A stretch of 64,000 bases of DNA from Pseudomonas synxantha BG33R (GTDB lineage: Bacteria; Pseudomonadota; Gammaproteobacteria; Pseudomonadales; Pseudomonadaceae). Made by a program: the position numbers and the translations under genes. The stretch is from contig NZ_CM001514.1 in assembly GCF_000263715.2 (NCBI RefSeq), positions 4,591,674 through 4,655,673 of the forward strand. Reading direction: 5' to 3'. Positions within the stretch are counted from its first letter, which is position 1; the number at the start of each line of letters is the position of its first letter. Of this stretch, positions 45,731 through 52,954 are shown piece after piece. The notes below the pieces were generated by a model, which saw only the letters and a program-made list of their open reading frames with translations, was not told the origin of the DNA and did no database searches.

Positions 45731-45797
45731 CTATCGCAGGCAAGCCAGCTCCCGCAGTTGGAATGCGTTCCCCTGTGGGAGCTGGCTTGCCTGCGAT
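45731..45797. repeat. REP doublet between convergent ppsR and MocR gene
   Basis: ATCGCAGGCAAGCCAGCTCC (45733-45752) and the inverted copy GGAGCTGGCTTGCCTGCGAT (45778-45797) face each other. The element forms the left border of the accessory sulfur cluster. Confidence 0.85.
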
Positions 45798-45813
45798 GAA
45801 CGGTAACGCGGAT

Positions 45814-47238
45814 TTACAGATGAAACCGCCCGCCCCCCTGCCCCAGCGCCGTCGCCAGCGCATCAAACCCTTCGCGCAATAACTGATCATCGCCCGAGGT
45901 ATTACAGATACTCGCCCGTATAAACTGCGGCACCGCGGTCTGCCCCACGGCAAACGCCTCTGCGGTGGCGATCAGGTAATTGTTCTGCCTGAGCTCTGCC
46001 TCGATTTCCGACGCACGCCATGGCTCTGGTACCTCGATCCAGAAATGCGGGCTGTTGAGGTGGGTGCGATACGCCAGCCCGGTCAATAAATCCTCGACCA
46101 AGGTCTTGCGGCGGCTGATTTCGTTGATTTGTTGGCGCAACAGATATTCCGCCGTGCCGTTTTCGATCCACTGGGTGGCCAGTTCCAGGGTCACAGGCGT
46201 CGCCATCCAGCAGGTCGAGCGCAACGCCGCGGAAATACGACTGACCAGCGCGGGCGGTGCATGGACGTAGCCTACCCGCAACCCTGCCGACACCGCTTTG
46301 CTCAGACTGCTGATCAAAATCGTACGCTCAGGCGCGAAATAGCTGAGGGGCGGCGGGCGATCTTCAACCAGCACGCCGTGGGCTTCGTCTTCGAGAATCA
46401 GCAGGTTGTGCTCACGACACACCTTGGCCAAGGCTTCGCGACGCGCCACCGACAACACCGCCGTCGTGGGATTCTGAATAGTCGGCGTGCAGTACAACGC
46501 CGAAATCCGGTGATTACGACAGACCTCATCCAGCGCCGTGGGCAACACGCCCTCCTCATCCATTTCCAGGCCAATCAGGCGCACGCCCAACATGCGCGCA
46601 GCCGTAATCAGTCCAGGATAAGTCAGTTGCTCGGTGACTACCGTATCGCCAGCACGCAGCAGCGCCATCATCGCGCACAGCAAACCGTGCTGGCCGCCGT
46701 TGACGCAGATGACCTGCTCTGGAATCGGATGAAAATCGCGCTGCACCAGCCATTGCGCCCCGGCTTCACGGTAACGCGGCAAGCCGGCGTCGGGGGTATA
46801 GGCGCTGATGTCCTGCAGGAACTTGGCGTTGGTCGACAGCGTTTGGAAGCTCTGGGCAAGAAACACCGTTTCCTGCCCCGGAATATGCATGTTGCGACTC
46901 ATGTCGAAGTACTGGCGCGGCTCCTCGCTGAAATTGCGAAAGCCTTCATCACGCTGACGCTCCATCCCACGCTTGCGCACGAAGGTTCCGTCACCGACCC
47001 GCGCAACCACCAAGCCCAGGCGCTCCAGCTCACCGTAGGCCCGGCTGATGGTGCCAATGGTCACCCCCAGGTTGTCGGACAGCACCCGATGGGGCGGCAG
47101 TTTTCGTCCCGGTTCAATCAAGCCTTCGAGGATGCCCCGCTCCATCACATCAGACAGGCGCTTGTACTTCACGCCCTGCCCATTGGACAGGCCCTCACGC
47201 ATAATTGACACCATGTCAATATTTGTTTTGACAGCCAT
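45814..47238 (-). CDS. MocR-type regulator (GntR wHTH fused to aminotransferase fold)
   Basis: This 474-residue MocR/PdxR/GabR-type protein has an N-terminal winged helix at about residues 20-95 (HRVLSDNLGVTIGTISRAYG, RVGDGTFVRKR). A type I aminotransferase-like domain follows, which binds pyridoxal phosphate. The probable PLP lysine is in ISSLSKAVSAGLRVGY near residue 315. The aspartate region appears as LLILEDEAHGVLV, with EDEAHG where many members have DDxYxE. It is divergent from the EamA-JAMM-cysM-cysE-alaX operon across 103 bp containing three GTTCAAT repeats, so it is the likely regulator of that operon. Its effector is probably PLP bound to an amino acid. Confidence 0.92.
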   Translation of the reverse strand: MAVKTNIDMVSIMREGLSNGQGVKYKRLSDVMERGILEGLIEPGRKLPPHRVLSDNLGVTIGTISRAYGELERLGLVVARVGDGTFVRKRGMERQRDEGFRNFSEEPRQYFDMSRNMHIPGQETVFLAQSFQTLSTNAKFLQDISAYTPDAGLPRYREAGAQWLVQRDFHPIPEQVICVNGGQHGLLCAMMALLRAGDTVVTEQLTYPGLITAARMLGVRLIGLEMDEEGVLPTALDEVCRNHRISALYCTPTIQNPTTAVLSVARREALAKVCREHNLLILEDEAHGVLVEDRPPPLSYFAPERTILISSLSKAVSAGLRVGYVHAPPALVSRISAALRSTCWMATPVTLELATQWIENGTAEYLLRQQINEISRRKTLVEDLLTGLAYRTHLNSPHFWIEVPEPWRASEIEAELRQNNYLIATAEAFAVGQTAVPQFIRASICNTSGDDQLLREGFDALATALGQGGGRFHL

Positions 47239-47266
47239 CTTTCGCCCTAATAGTGTGCTTTTACGG

Positions 47267-47317
47267 GTTCAATCGCCGATAAACATAACTCATTACAAGT
47301 TCAATATAGAGTTCAAT
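47267..47317. promoter_or_regulatory. Three GTTCAAT direct repeats, candidate MocR operator
   Basis: GTTCAAT occurs at 47267-47273, 47299-47305 and 47311-47317 in the 103-bp divergent gap. The last two form AGTTCAAT-ATAG-AGTTCAAT, 12 bp apart; the first is 32 bp upstream of the second. MocR-type regulators such as GabR and PdxR bind direct repeats, so this arrangement fits the neighbouring regulator. Confidence 0.55.
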
Positions 47318-47341
47318 TCCGGCTCAGGGAAGCAATAAAAG

Positions 47342-48292
47342 ATGCCAATGTCCGCCGTTCTCGAAAACACTGCAAAAACAAAAACTCAAAAACAGTGGCT
47401 CGCCGGGCTGGTGACCAGCGTGATGTTTCTGATCGTGTGCCTGAGTTGGGGCACTACATGGCTGGGCATCAAGATCGCCGTAGAGAGCGTGCCGCCGCTG
47501 ACATCCGCCGGGCTGCGCTTTCTGATCGCGTTTCCGCTGTTCCTGTGTTTTGCCATGGTGCGTCGCGAGCCGATCCTGTTCCCACGGGAAAGCCGCTGGT
47601 TCTTTGTGTTTGTGACCCTGTCGTACTTCAGCGTTCCCTACTACCTGCTCAACTATGGCGAGATGCACGTGTCATCCGGCCTGACGGCCCTGCTGTTCAG
47701 CTGCATGCCGGTATTCATCCTGATCTTTTCGGCGCTGTTCCTGCGTGAGCGCATCTACTTCTCCCAGGTCGTTGGCATCGGTATCGGGTTTGGCAGCCTC
47801 TACATGATCATCAAGAGCCAGGGCCTGCACCTGGACCACGCCGAGTTCTTCGGGGTGTTGGCGATACTGAGCGCCGCGATCATGCACGCCTTGTGCTACG
47901 TGATTACCAAGCAGAAAGGCAGCGCCATCAGCGTGATTACCTACAACACCCTGCCCATCGGCATCGCCGGGCTGATGTTGTTTGTCGCCGGCCTGTGGTT
48001 TGAAACGCCAGCCTTCAATGACATCACCCTGCGCTCCTGGACTGCACTGTTCTACCTCGGGCTGGTGGCCTCGGTAGGCGGGTTTATTGTGTATTTCATG
48101 CTGCTCAAGCGTCTGAGCCCGATCATCCTGTCGTTCGTCTTCATCATCTTCCCGGTGTTCGCGGTGATCATCGGTGCCTGGTACGAAGGCGTGGAAATTT
48201 CCCGCGACCTTATGTTGTATTCGGCGATTCTGCTGGCCGGCTTTGCGATCACCAAGCTGCCGGTTGAAAAACTGCTGGCCAAGAAAAAATGA
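47342..48292 (+). CDS. EamA/DMT-superfamily transporter
   Basis: This inner-membrane protein of 316 residues has ten hydrophobic segments in two EamA repeats. The first repeat has LIVCLSWGTTWLGIKIAVES at about 30-49 and a LTALLFSCMPVFILIFSALF segment; the second starts near residue 175. A Lys-rich C terminus (KLLAKKK) ends the protein. Relatives export amino acids and metabolites, including cysteine and O-acetylserine (the YdeD type). Position at the head of a cysteine-synthesis-like operon suggests export of a thiol or serine derivative, which is inference. Its stop overlaps a possible ATG of the next gene. Confidence 0.88.
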   Translation: MPMSAVLENTAKTKTQKQWLAGLVTSVMFLIVCLSWGTTWLGIKIAVESVPPLTSAGLRFLIAFPLFLCFAMVRREPILFPRESRWFFVFVTLSYFSVPYYLLNYGEMHVSSGLTALLFSCMPVFILIFSALFLRERIYFSQVVGIGIGFGSLYMIIKSQGLHLDHAEFFGVLAILSAAIMHALCYVITKQKGSAISVITYNTLPIGIAGLMLFVAGLWFETPAFNDITLRSWTALFYLGLVASVGGFIVYFMLLKRLSPIILSFVFIIFPVFAVIIGAWYEGVEISRDLMLYSAILLAGFAITKLPVEKLLAKKK

Positions 48293-48315
48293 CCCTCAAC
48301 CAACGCGAGAGAAAC

Positions 48316-50178
48316 ATGGAAGTCCTCCGCCCCACCGCCCTGGAACAGATCTACGCCCACGCCAGCCGCAGCTACCCAGAAGAGTGCTGCGGCTTCGTCT
48401 TCGCCGACGGCAGTGTGTACCTGGGCAGCAATATTCAGAACGAGCTGCACCGCAAGAACCCCCAGATGTACCCCCGCAGCGCGGCCAACGGCTACACCTT
48501 CTCGGTGGCCGATACCCTGCTGCTGAACAAGGCGTTTCGCAGCGACAACCCGGTGGTGGTGATCTATCACTCCCACCCGGATGTCGGCGCCTATTTCAGT
48601 GATGAAGACCAGGACAAGGCGCTGTTCATGGGGGAGCCGATCTACCCCGTCAGCTATCTGGTGGTGGATGTTCGCCAGCGCCAGGTCCTGGGCTCAAAAC
48701 TGTTTGCCTGGGATGGCAAGCATTTCGCACCTCACCCCTTCAACGACCTGCACACGGAGTTGTCCATGAACGCTGTCTCTTTCCCCGACATTCTGGTTCG
48801 CGTGGCCAAGCTGCCGGAATCGACCCTTGAGGGCGCCGGATCGACATTGCGCGAAGTCATTGAAAATCTCTGCACCAATCACCCCCAATTGCGTCAGCAC
48901 CTGTTCCATGAAAAGAACAACCAGCTCAAGGAACACTTCCTGTTTACCGCCGAGGAGGCGCTGATCGAAGCCGATGAAGTCCTGCCGCCAAAATCCCGGA
49001 TCGAAGTGTTGCTCGCCACCTCAGGCGGCATGGACATCGACACCCTGAGCAACGAAGAAGTGCAGCGCTACGTGCGCCACATCACCCTGCCCGGCGTCGG
49101 TCGCGAGGGCCAGTTGAACCTGAAGAAAGCCAAAGTGCTGGTCATCGGCACCGGGGGCCTGGGCTCGCCCATCAGCCTGTACCTGGCAGCGGCAGGCATC
49201 GGCACCCTGGGGCTGGTGGATTTTGACGTGGTGGAAAGCAGCAACCTGCAGCGCCAGATTGTCCATGGCAACAGCACCCTGGGAATGCCCAAGGTCGAGT
49301 CCGCCAAGCAACGCCTGCAGGACCTCAACCCTCATATCCGGATCAATGCGCACAACACCGCGCTTGACACCGACAACGCTCTGGAACTGGTAGGCGCCTA
49401 TGACCTGGTGATCGACGGTACCGATAATTTCGATACCCGCTACCTGGTCAACGATGCTTGCGTACAGTTGGGCAAACCTTTGGTCTATGGCGCCATCTAC
49501 CGTTTCGACGGGCAGATCAGCGTGCTCAACTACAAAGGCGGGCCGTGCTATCGCTGCCTGTTTCCCAAGGCCCCGCCCGCTGAACTGGCGCCCAATTGCA
49601 GCGCCGGCGGCGTGATCGGCGTGCTGCCCGGTGTGGTAGGAATGATCCAGGCTACCGAGGCGATCAAATTGCTGATCGGCATTGGCGAACCGTTATCCGG
49701 CCGCTTGATGCGCTTTGACGCGCTGGCGATGAAGTTCAGCGAGATCCGCTTCAAGCGCCGCGTCGACTGCCCCTGCTGCTCGGAGCTGCGCAGCAGCGAA
49801 AGCGCCGCCCCCACGGTATGTGCCGATGCCGTACCGAGCCAACCCTCGCTGGCGGCAGAACGCTACATCAAGCCTCAGAACCTCAAGCAGGTGCTTGAGC
49901 ACCCCAGCAGCGCCGATGTATTGCTGGACGTGCGCGACGCCAGCGAATTGGAAGTGTGCAAGCTGCCAGGCGTGCTGCACATTCCCCTGGCCGAACTGGA
50001 TGGGCAACTCGACAACCTCAGCCGCGACAACACCCATTACCTGATCTGCTACGCGGGCACCCGCGCCGAACAGGCCGCCAGCACCCTGCTGGCAGCCGGG
50101 TTCGCGAACACCAAAGTCCTGCAGGGCGGCATGAAGCACTGGGTTCGCGACGTCGAACCCGACATGCCTCTGTACTGA
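48316..50178 (+). CDS. JAMM protease - ubiquitin-like sulfur carrier - MoeB/ThiF E1 - rhodanese fusion
   Basis: One 620-residue chain contains four modules of a sulfur-transfer system. Residues 1-145 form a JAMM metalloprotease (EECCGF, then HSHPDVGAYFSDED with His84 and His86 region ligands). Residues 151-238 are a CysO/MoaD-like beta-grasp domain ending in SGG at 236-238. Residues 239-490 are a MoeB-type E1 with RYVRHITLPGVGREGQ, GTGGLGSP near 278, a catalytic Cys near 428 (APNCSAGG) and zinc pairs CYRC and CPCC. Residues 510-620 are a rhodanese with active-site Cys578 in CYAGTR. Met239 follows Gly238 directly, like the N terminus of a free MoeB. The predicted role is to make a carrier thiocarboxylate and to release product or tail. 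The ATG at 48289, overlapping the previous stop, is an alternative start. Confidence 0.92.
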   Translation: MEVLRPTALEQIYAHASRSYPEECCGFVFADGSVYLGSNIQNELHRKNPQMYPRSAANGYTFSVADTLLLNKAFRSDNPVVVIYHSHPDVGAYFSDEDQDKALFMGEPIYPVSYLVVDVRQRQVLGSKLFAWDGKHFAPHPFNDLHTELSMNAVSFPDILVRVAKLPESTLEGAGSTLREVIENLCTNHPQLRQHLFHEKNNQLKEHFLFTAEEALIEADEVLPPKSRIEVLLATSGGMDIDTLSNEEVQRYVRHITLPGVGREGQLNLKKAKVLVIGTGGLGSPISLYLAAAGIGTLGLVDFDVVESSNLQRQIVHGNSTLGMPKVESAKQRLQDLNPHIRINAHNTALDTDNALELVGAYDLVIDGTDNFDTRYLVNDACVQLGKPLVYGAIYRFDGQISVLNYKGGPCYRCLFPKAPPAELAPNCSAGGVIGVLPGVVGMIQATEAIKLLIGIGEPLSGRLMRFDALAMKFSEIRFKRRVDCPCCSELRSSESAAPTVCADAVPSQPSLAAERYIKPQNLKQVLEHPSSADVLLDVRDASELEVCKLPGVLHIPLAELDGQLDNLSRDNTHYLICYAGTRAEQAASTLLAAGFANTKVLQGGMKHWVRDVEPDMPLY

Positions 50179-50194
50179 TCGTGGAGACTTGCTG

Positions 50195-51109
50195 ATGCTG
50201 CATAACTCCATTCTCGACGTCATCGGCCAAACGCCTATCGTGCGCCTGGCCCAGTTTTCCGAAGACCTCGGCATCGAGGTCTACGCCAAGCTGGAATCCC
50301 TCAACCCCGGTGGCAGCCACAAGGCGCGCATCGCCCTGGGCATGATCCTCGATGCCGAGCGCCGTGGCGTGCTGATCCGTGACTCCGGGCAAACCATCAT
50401 CGAACCCAGCGGTGGCAACACCGGCATTGGCCTGGTGATGGCCGGCAATGTCCTGGGCTATAAAGTAGTGCTGGTGATCCCTGACAACTACAGCCCCGAA
50501 AAGCAGAAATTGCTGCGCCTGTATGGTGCCAAAGTGGTGCTGTCAGACAGCCGCCTGGGCAACAACTCCCACGGCGAAAAGTGCATGGAACTGCAGTTGG
50601 AAAACCCCAACTTCGTGATGCTCAACCAGCAGCGCAATGGCGCCAACCCGCAGACCCACCGCGACACCACCGCGCCGGAGATCATCCGCGCCTTCGGTGA
50701 CCAGCGGGTGGACTACTTCGTCAGCGGCATCGGCACCGGTGGCCATATCACCGGCATTGGCGAAACCCTCAAGGCCGCCTGGCCAGCGATCCGCGTGATG
50801 GGCGTGGAGCCGCAGGAATGCGACCTGCTCAAAGACCAGCACGCTGCGCACGCAATCCAGGGCCTGTCGATTGGCCTGATCCCGAGCATCCTCAACCTGG
50901 ACGTGATCGACGGCATGCTCAAGGTGTCGCACTCGGCGTGCCTGGACATGATCAAACGCATCATGCGCACCGACGCCATCAGCCTGGGGCTATCCTCCGC
51001 CGCCAACATGGTTGCCATCGCCCAACTCGCCCCCGAACTGCCGCCTGAAACGGTGGTGCTGACCATGGTCTACGACAATGCCGACAGCTACCTGCCCAGT
51101 GTCGAGTAA
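50195..51109 (+). CDS. CysM-like PLP-dependent cysteine synthase
   Basis: This fold-type II PLP enzyme of 304 residues starts at the ATG at 50195, with GGAG 8 nt upstream. The probable PLP lysine is Lys43 in NPGGSHKARIA; the usual reading in CysK/CysM is NPGGSVKDR, so the loop is altered. The phosphate loop is SGIGTGGHITGIG near 175, and the substrate loop is EPSGGNTGIGL near 70. It begins 16 nt after the four-domain sulfur-carrier gene and precedes a serine acetyltransferase. A carrier-thiocarboxylate-dependent synthase like mycobacterial CysM is the best guess. An ordinary sulfide-dependent enzyme cannot be excluded. Confidence 0.86.
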   Translation: MLHNSILDVIGQTPIVRLAQFSEDLGIEVYAKLESLNPGGSHKARIALGMILDAERRGVLIRDSGQTIIEPSGGNTGIGLVMAGNVLGYKVVLVIPDNYSPEKQKLLRLYGAKVVLSDSRLGNNSHGEKCMELQLENPNFVMLNQQRNGANPQTHRDTTAPEIIRAFGDQRVDYFVSGIGTGGHITGIGETLKAAWPAIRVMGVEPQECDLLKDQHAAHAIQGLSIGLIPSILNLDVIDGMLKVSHSACLDMIKRIMRTDAISLGLSSAANMVAIAQLAPELPPETVVLTMVYDNADSYLPSVE

Positions 51110-51146
51110 CGGGTTTTTCAATCATCCAGAATGCGGGGGTGCCTCC

Positions 51147-52139
51147 ATGGGGGGCTTTATCGACATGCAACTGCTGCACGATGAGTTGCTTACCCATCTC
51201 ATCACGACCCTGACGCCCGGGCAGATGAAGCAGTTGGAACCACACCTGGCGCCACTGATCCAGAACGCCGCCCAAGCAGTGGCCGAGGACCTGATCGCCT
51301 ACGCCTATCGCGACCCGGCATCGCGCGGGCGCGGTGAGTTGATCCTGGAATCCTATGCCTCGTTCAAGGCAGTGCTGTTCTACCGCCTTGCGCACCAGGT
51401 GTGGAATTTCCCCGACCCGGGCCATGGGATGTTTTCGCGCATGGCGCTCAAGCTCAGCAACCAGGGCAAGATTCTCTCCGGTGCCGAGATTCATCCGGCG
51501 GCGCGTATCGGCCGACGCTTTGTACTGGACCATGGCTACGGCACCGTCATCGGCGAAACCTGCGTGATCGGCAACGACTGCTACATCCTGTGCGGCGTGA
51601 CCCTGGGAGCCCGCGGCATCGCCAACAATCCGGACGGCAAACGCCACCCGCGCCTGGGCAACAACGTCGAGGTGGGCGCCGGTGCCCGGGTGCTGGGCTA
51701 CGTGTCGATCGGCGACAACGTATTTATCAGCCCCTCCTGCGTGATCACCCAGGACGTACCGGCAGGCACCAAGGTCAAGGTAGTCAACCAGATCCAGCTG
51801 CAAAAAAACGACGAATCGGACCGCAGCAATTACCTCGGTGCCTTTGCACTGGATGAGCGCTTGCACGTCGTCGGTGAGGTGAGTGCCGGTCATAAGGTTA
51901 CGGTGCTGGATGCCGACTTTCATCCGCTGCAAGGGTTAATGCTCGAACCCACGGTGAAAGAGCGCCACCACCTGCAATTTCGCCTGCACCGTGTCGATAC
52001 CGGCGAACAACTGCCGCGCTTGCCGCTGAACCTGAAAGTCTGCGGGCCGGAATTTGAAATCACCCTGCTCTCTCCCCCTGGCTTGAGCGCGATGGTGCGC
52101 CATCTCTTGCAAGCCAGCCCACTGATCGTTGGAGGTTGA
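51147..52139 (+). CDS. Serine O-acetyltransferase (CysE/EpsC family) with C-terminal extension
   Basis: This 330-residue protein starts at the ATG at 51147; an ATG six codons downstream is possible. The helical N-terminal domain of CysE-type enzymes covers about 1-110 (LILESYASFKAVLFYRLAHQ). Hexapeptide repeats of the left-handed beta-helix cover about 115-215 (IHPAARIGRRFVLDHGYGTV, GETCVIGNDCYILCGVTLGA, VEVGAGARVLGYVSIGDNVF). The catalytic His lies in LDHGYG. About 110 further residues follow with no family match, longer than usual. It would supply O-acetylserine for the adjacent CysM-like enzyme. GGAGG at its 3' end serves as the ribosome-binding site of the next gene. Confidence 0.9.
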   Translation: MGGFIDMQLLHDELLTHLITTLTPGQMKQLEPHLAPLIQNAAQAVAEDLIAYAYRDPASRGRGELILESYASFKAVLFYRLAHQVWNFPDPGHGMFSRMALKLSNQGKILSGAEIHPAARIGRRFVLDHGYGTVIGETCVIGNDCYILCGVTLGARGIANNPDGKRHPRLGNNVEVGAGARVLGYVSIGDNVFISPSCVITQDVPAGTKVKVVNQIQLQKNDESDRSNYLGAFALDERLHVVGEVSAGHKVTVLDADFHPLQGLMLEPTVKERHHLQFRLHRVDTGEQLPRLPLNLKVCGPEFEITLLSPPGLSAMVRHLLQASPLIVGG

Positions 52140-52141
52140 AC

Positions 52142-52882
52142 ATGTCCGTGCATACCATGGAAACCCTGGCGCTGTTCGACAGCGCGCCCTATCAGAACGC
52201 GTTCAGCGCCCGGGTTATTGCGGTCAGTGAACAGGGCATCGCCCTGGAGCACACGCTGTTCTACCCCACCGGCGGCGGGCAACCGGGCGATACCGGCCAT
52301 TTCACCCTACCCGATGGCACGCGGGTCGAGGTGACAGGTACCGTGCGCGATCCGGTGTTGCGCTCGATCATCTGGCATCAGGTGGACCATTGCCCCGAGC
52401 AGTTGACGGCGGGCATCCAGGTAGACGCCGGCCTGGATTGGGAGCGGCGCTACCAGCACATGAAAATGCACACCTGCCTGCATTTGTTGTGCTCGCTCAT
52501 TGACGCGCCCGTGACCGGTTGCAGCATCAGTGCGGATAAAGGCCGACTGGATTTCGACCTGCCGGAAATGACCCTGGACAAAGACGGTCTAACCCGTGAC
52601 CTCAACGCCCTGATCGAGCAGGCCCACGCGGTGAAGACCCTGTCGATGCCCGCCACCGAATACGCGACCTTGCTACAGATCACCCGCACCCAGGCGGTTG
52701 CGCCACCGGTGGTGTCGGGCTCGGTACGGGTGATTGAGATCCCCGGGATCGACATCCAGCCATGCGGCGGCACCCATGTGCTCAACACCGAGGAGATCGG
52801 CCGGGTGTTCTGCGAGAAAATCGAAAAGAAGAGCAAGCACAACCGCAGGGTGATACTGCGGTTTGAACAAGCTTGCGCCTGA
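52142..52882 (+). CDS. AlaX-type alanyl-tRNA editing hydrolase
   Basis: This 246-residue free-standing editing domain resembles the C-terminal part of alanyl-tRNA synthetase. Zinc ligands fit His106 and His110 (HMKMH) and Cys208 and His212 (CGGTH). The N-terminal segment FYPTGGGQPGDTGHF is the family signature. Such enzymes remove serine or glycine wrongly attached to tRNA-Ala. Its place in a serine-consuming cysteine operon suggests protection against serine or O-acetylserine mischarging, which is inference. The ATG at 52142 is 6 nt after GGAGG inside the previous gene's stop region. Confidence 0.9.
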   Translation: MSVHTMETLALFDSAPYQNAFSARVIAVSEQGIALEHTLFYPTGGGQPGDTGHFTLPDGTRVEVTGTVRDPVLRSIIWHQVDHCPEQLTAGIQVDAGLDWERRYQHMKMHTCLHLLCSLIDAPVTGCSISADKGRLDFDLPEMTLDKDGLTRDLNALIEQAHAVKTLSMPATEYATLLQITRTQAVAPPVVSGSVRVIEIPGIDIQPCGGTHVLNTEEIGRVFCEKIEKKSKHNRRVILRFEQACA

Positions 52883-52908
52883 CCCGATAGTTGCCCCAAT
52901 GGAGGACA

Positions 52909-52940
52909 AATGTGAGAGGGGGCTTGCTCCCTCCCACATT
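52909..52940. repeat. Collapsed single REP palindrome, gggggcttgctccc family
   Basis: AATGTGAGAGGGGGCTTGCT continues into CCCTCCCACATT, so both arms abut without a spacer. It lies between the AlaX gene and the convergent prpD, forming the right border of the sulfur cluster. Confidence 0.7.
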
Positions 52941-52954
52941 GGCCGCGTTGTTTT

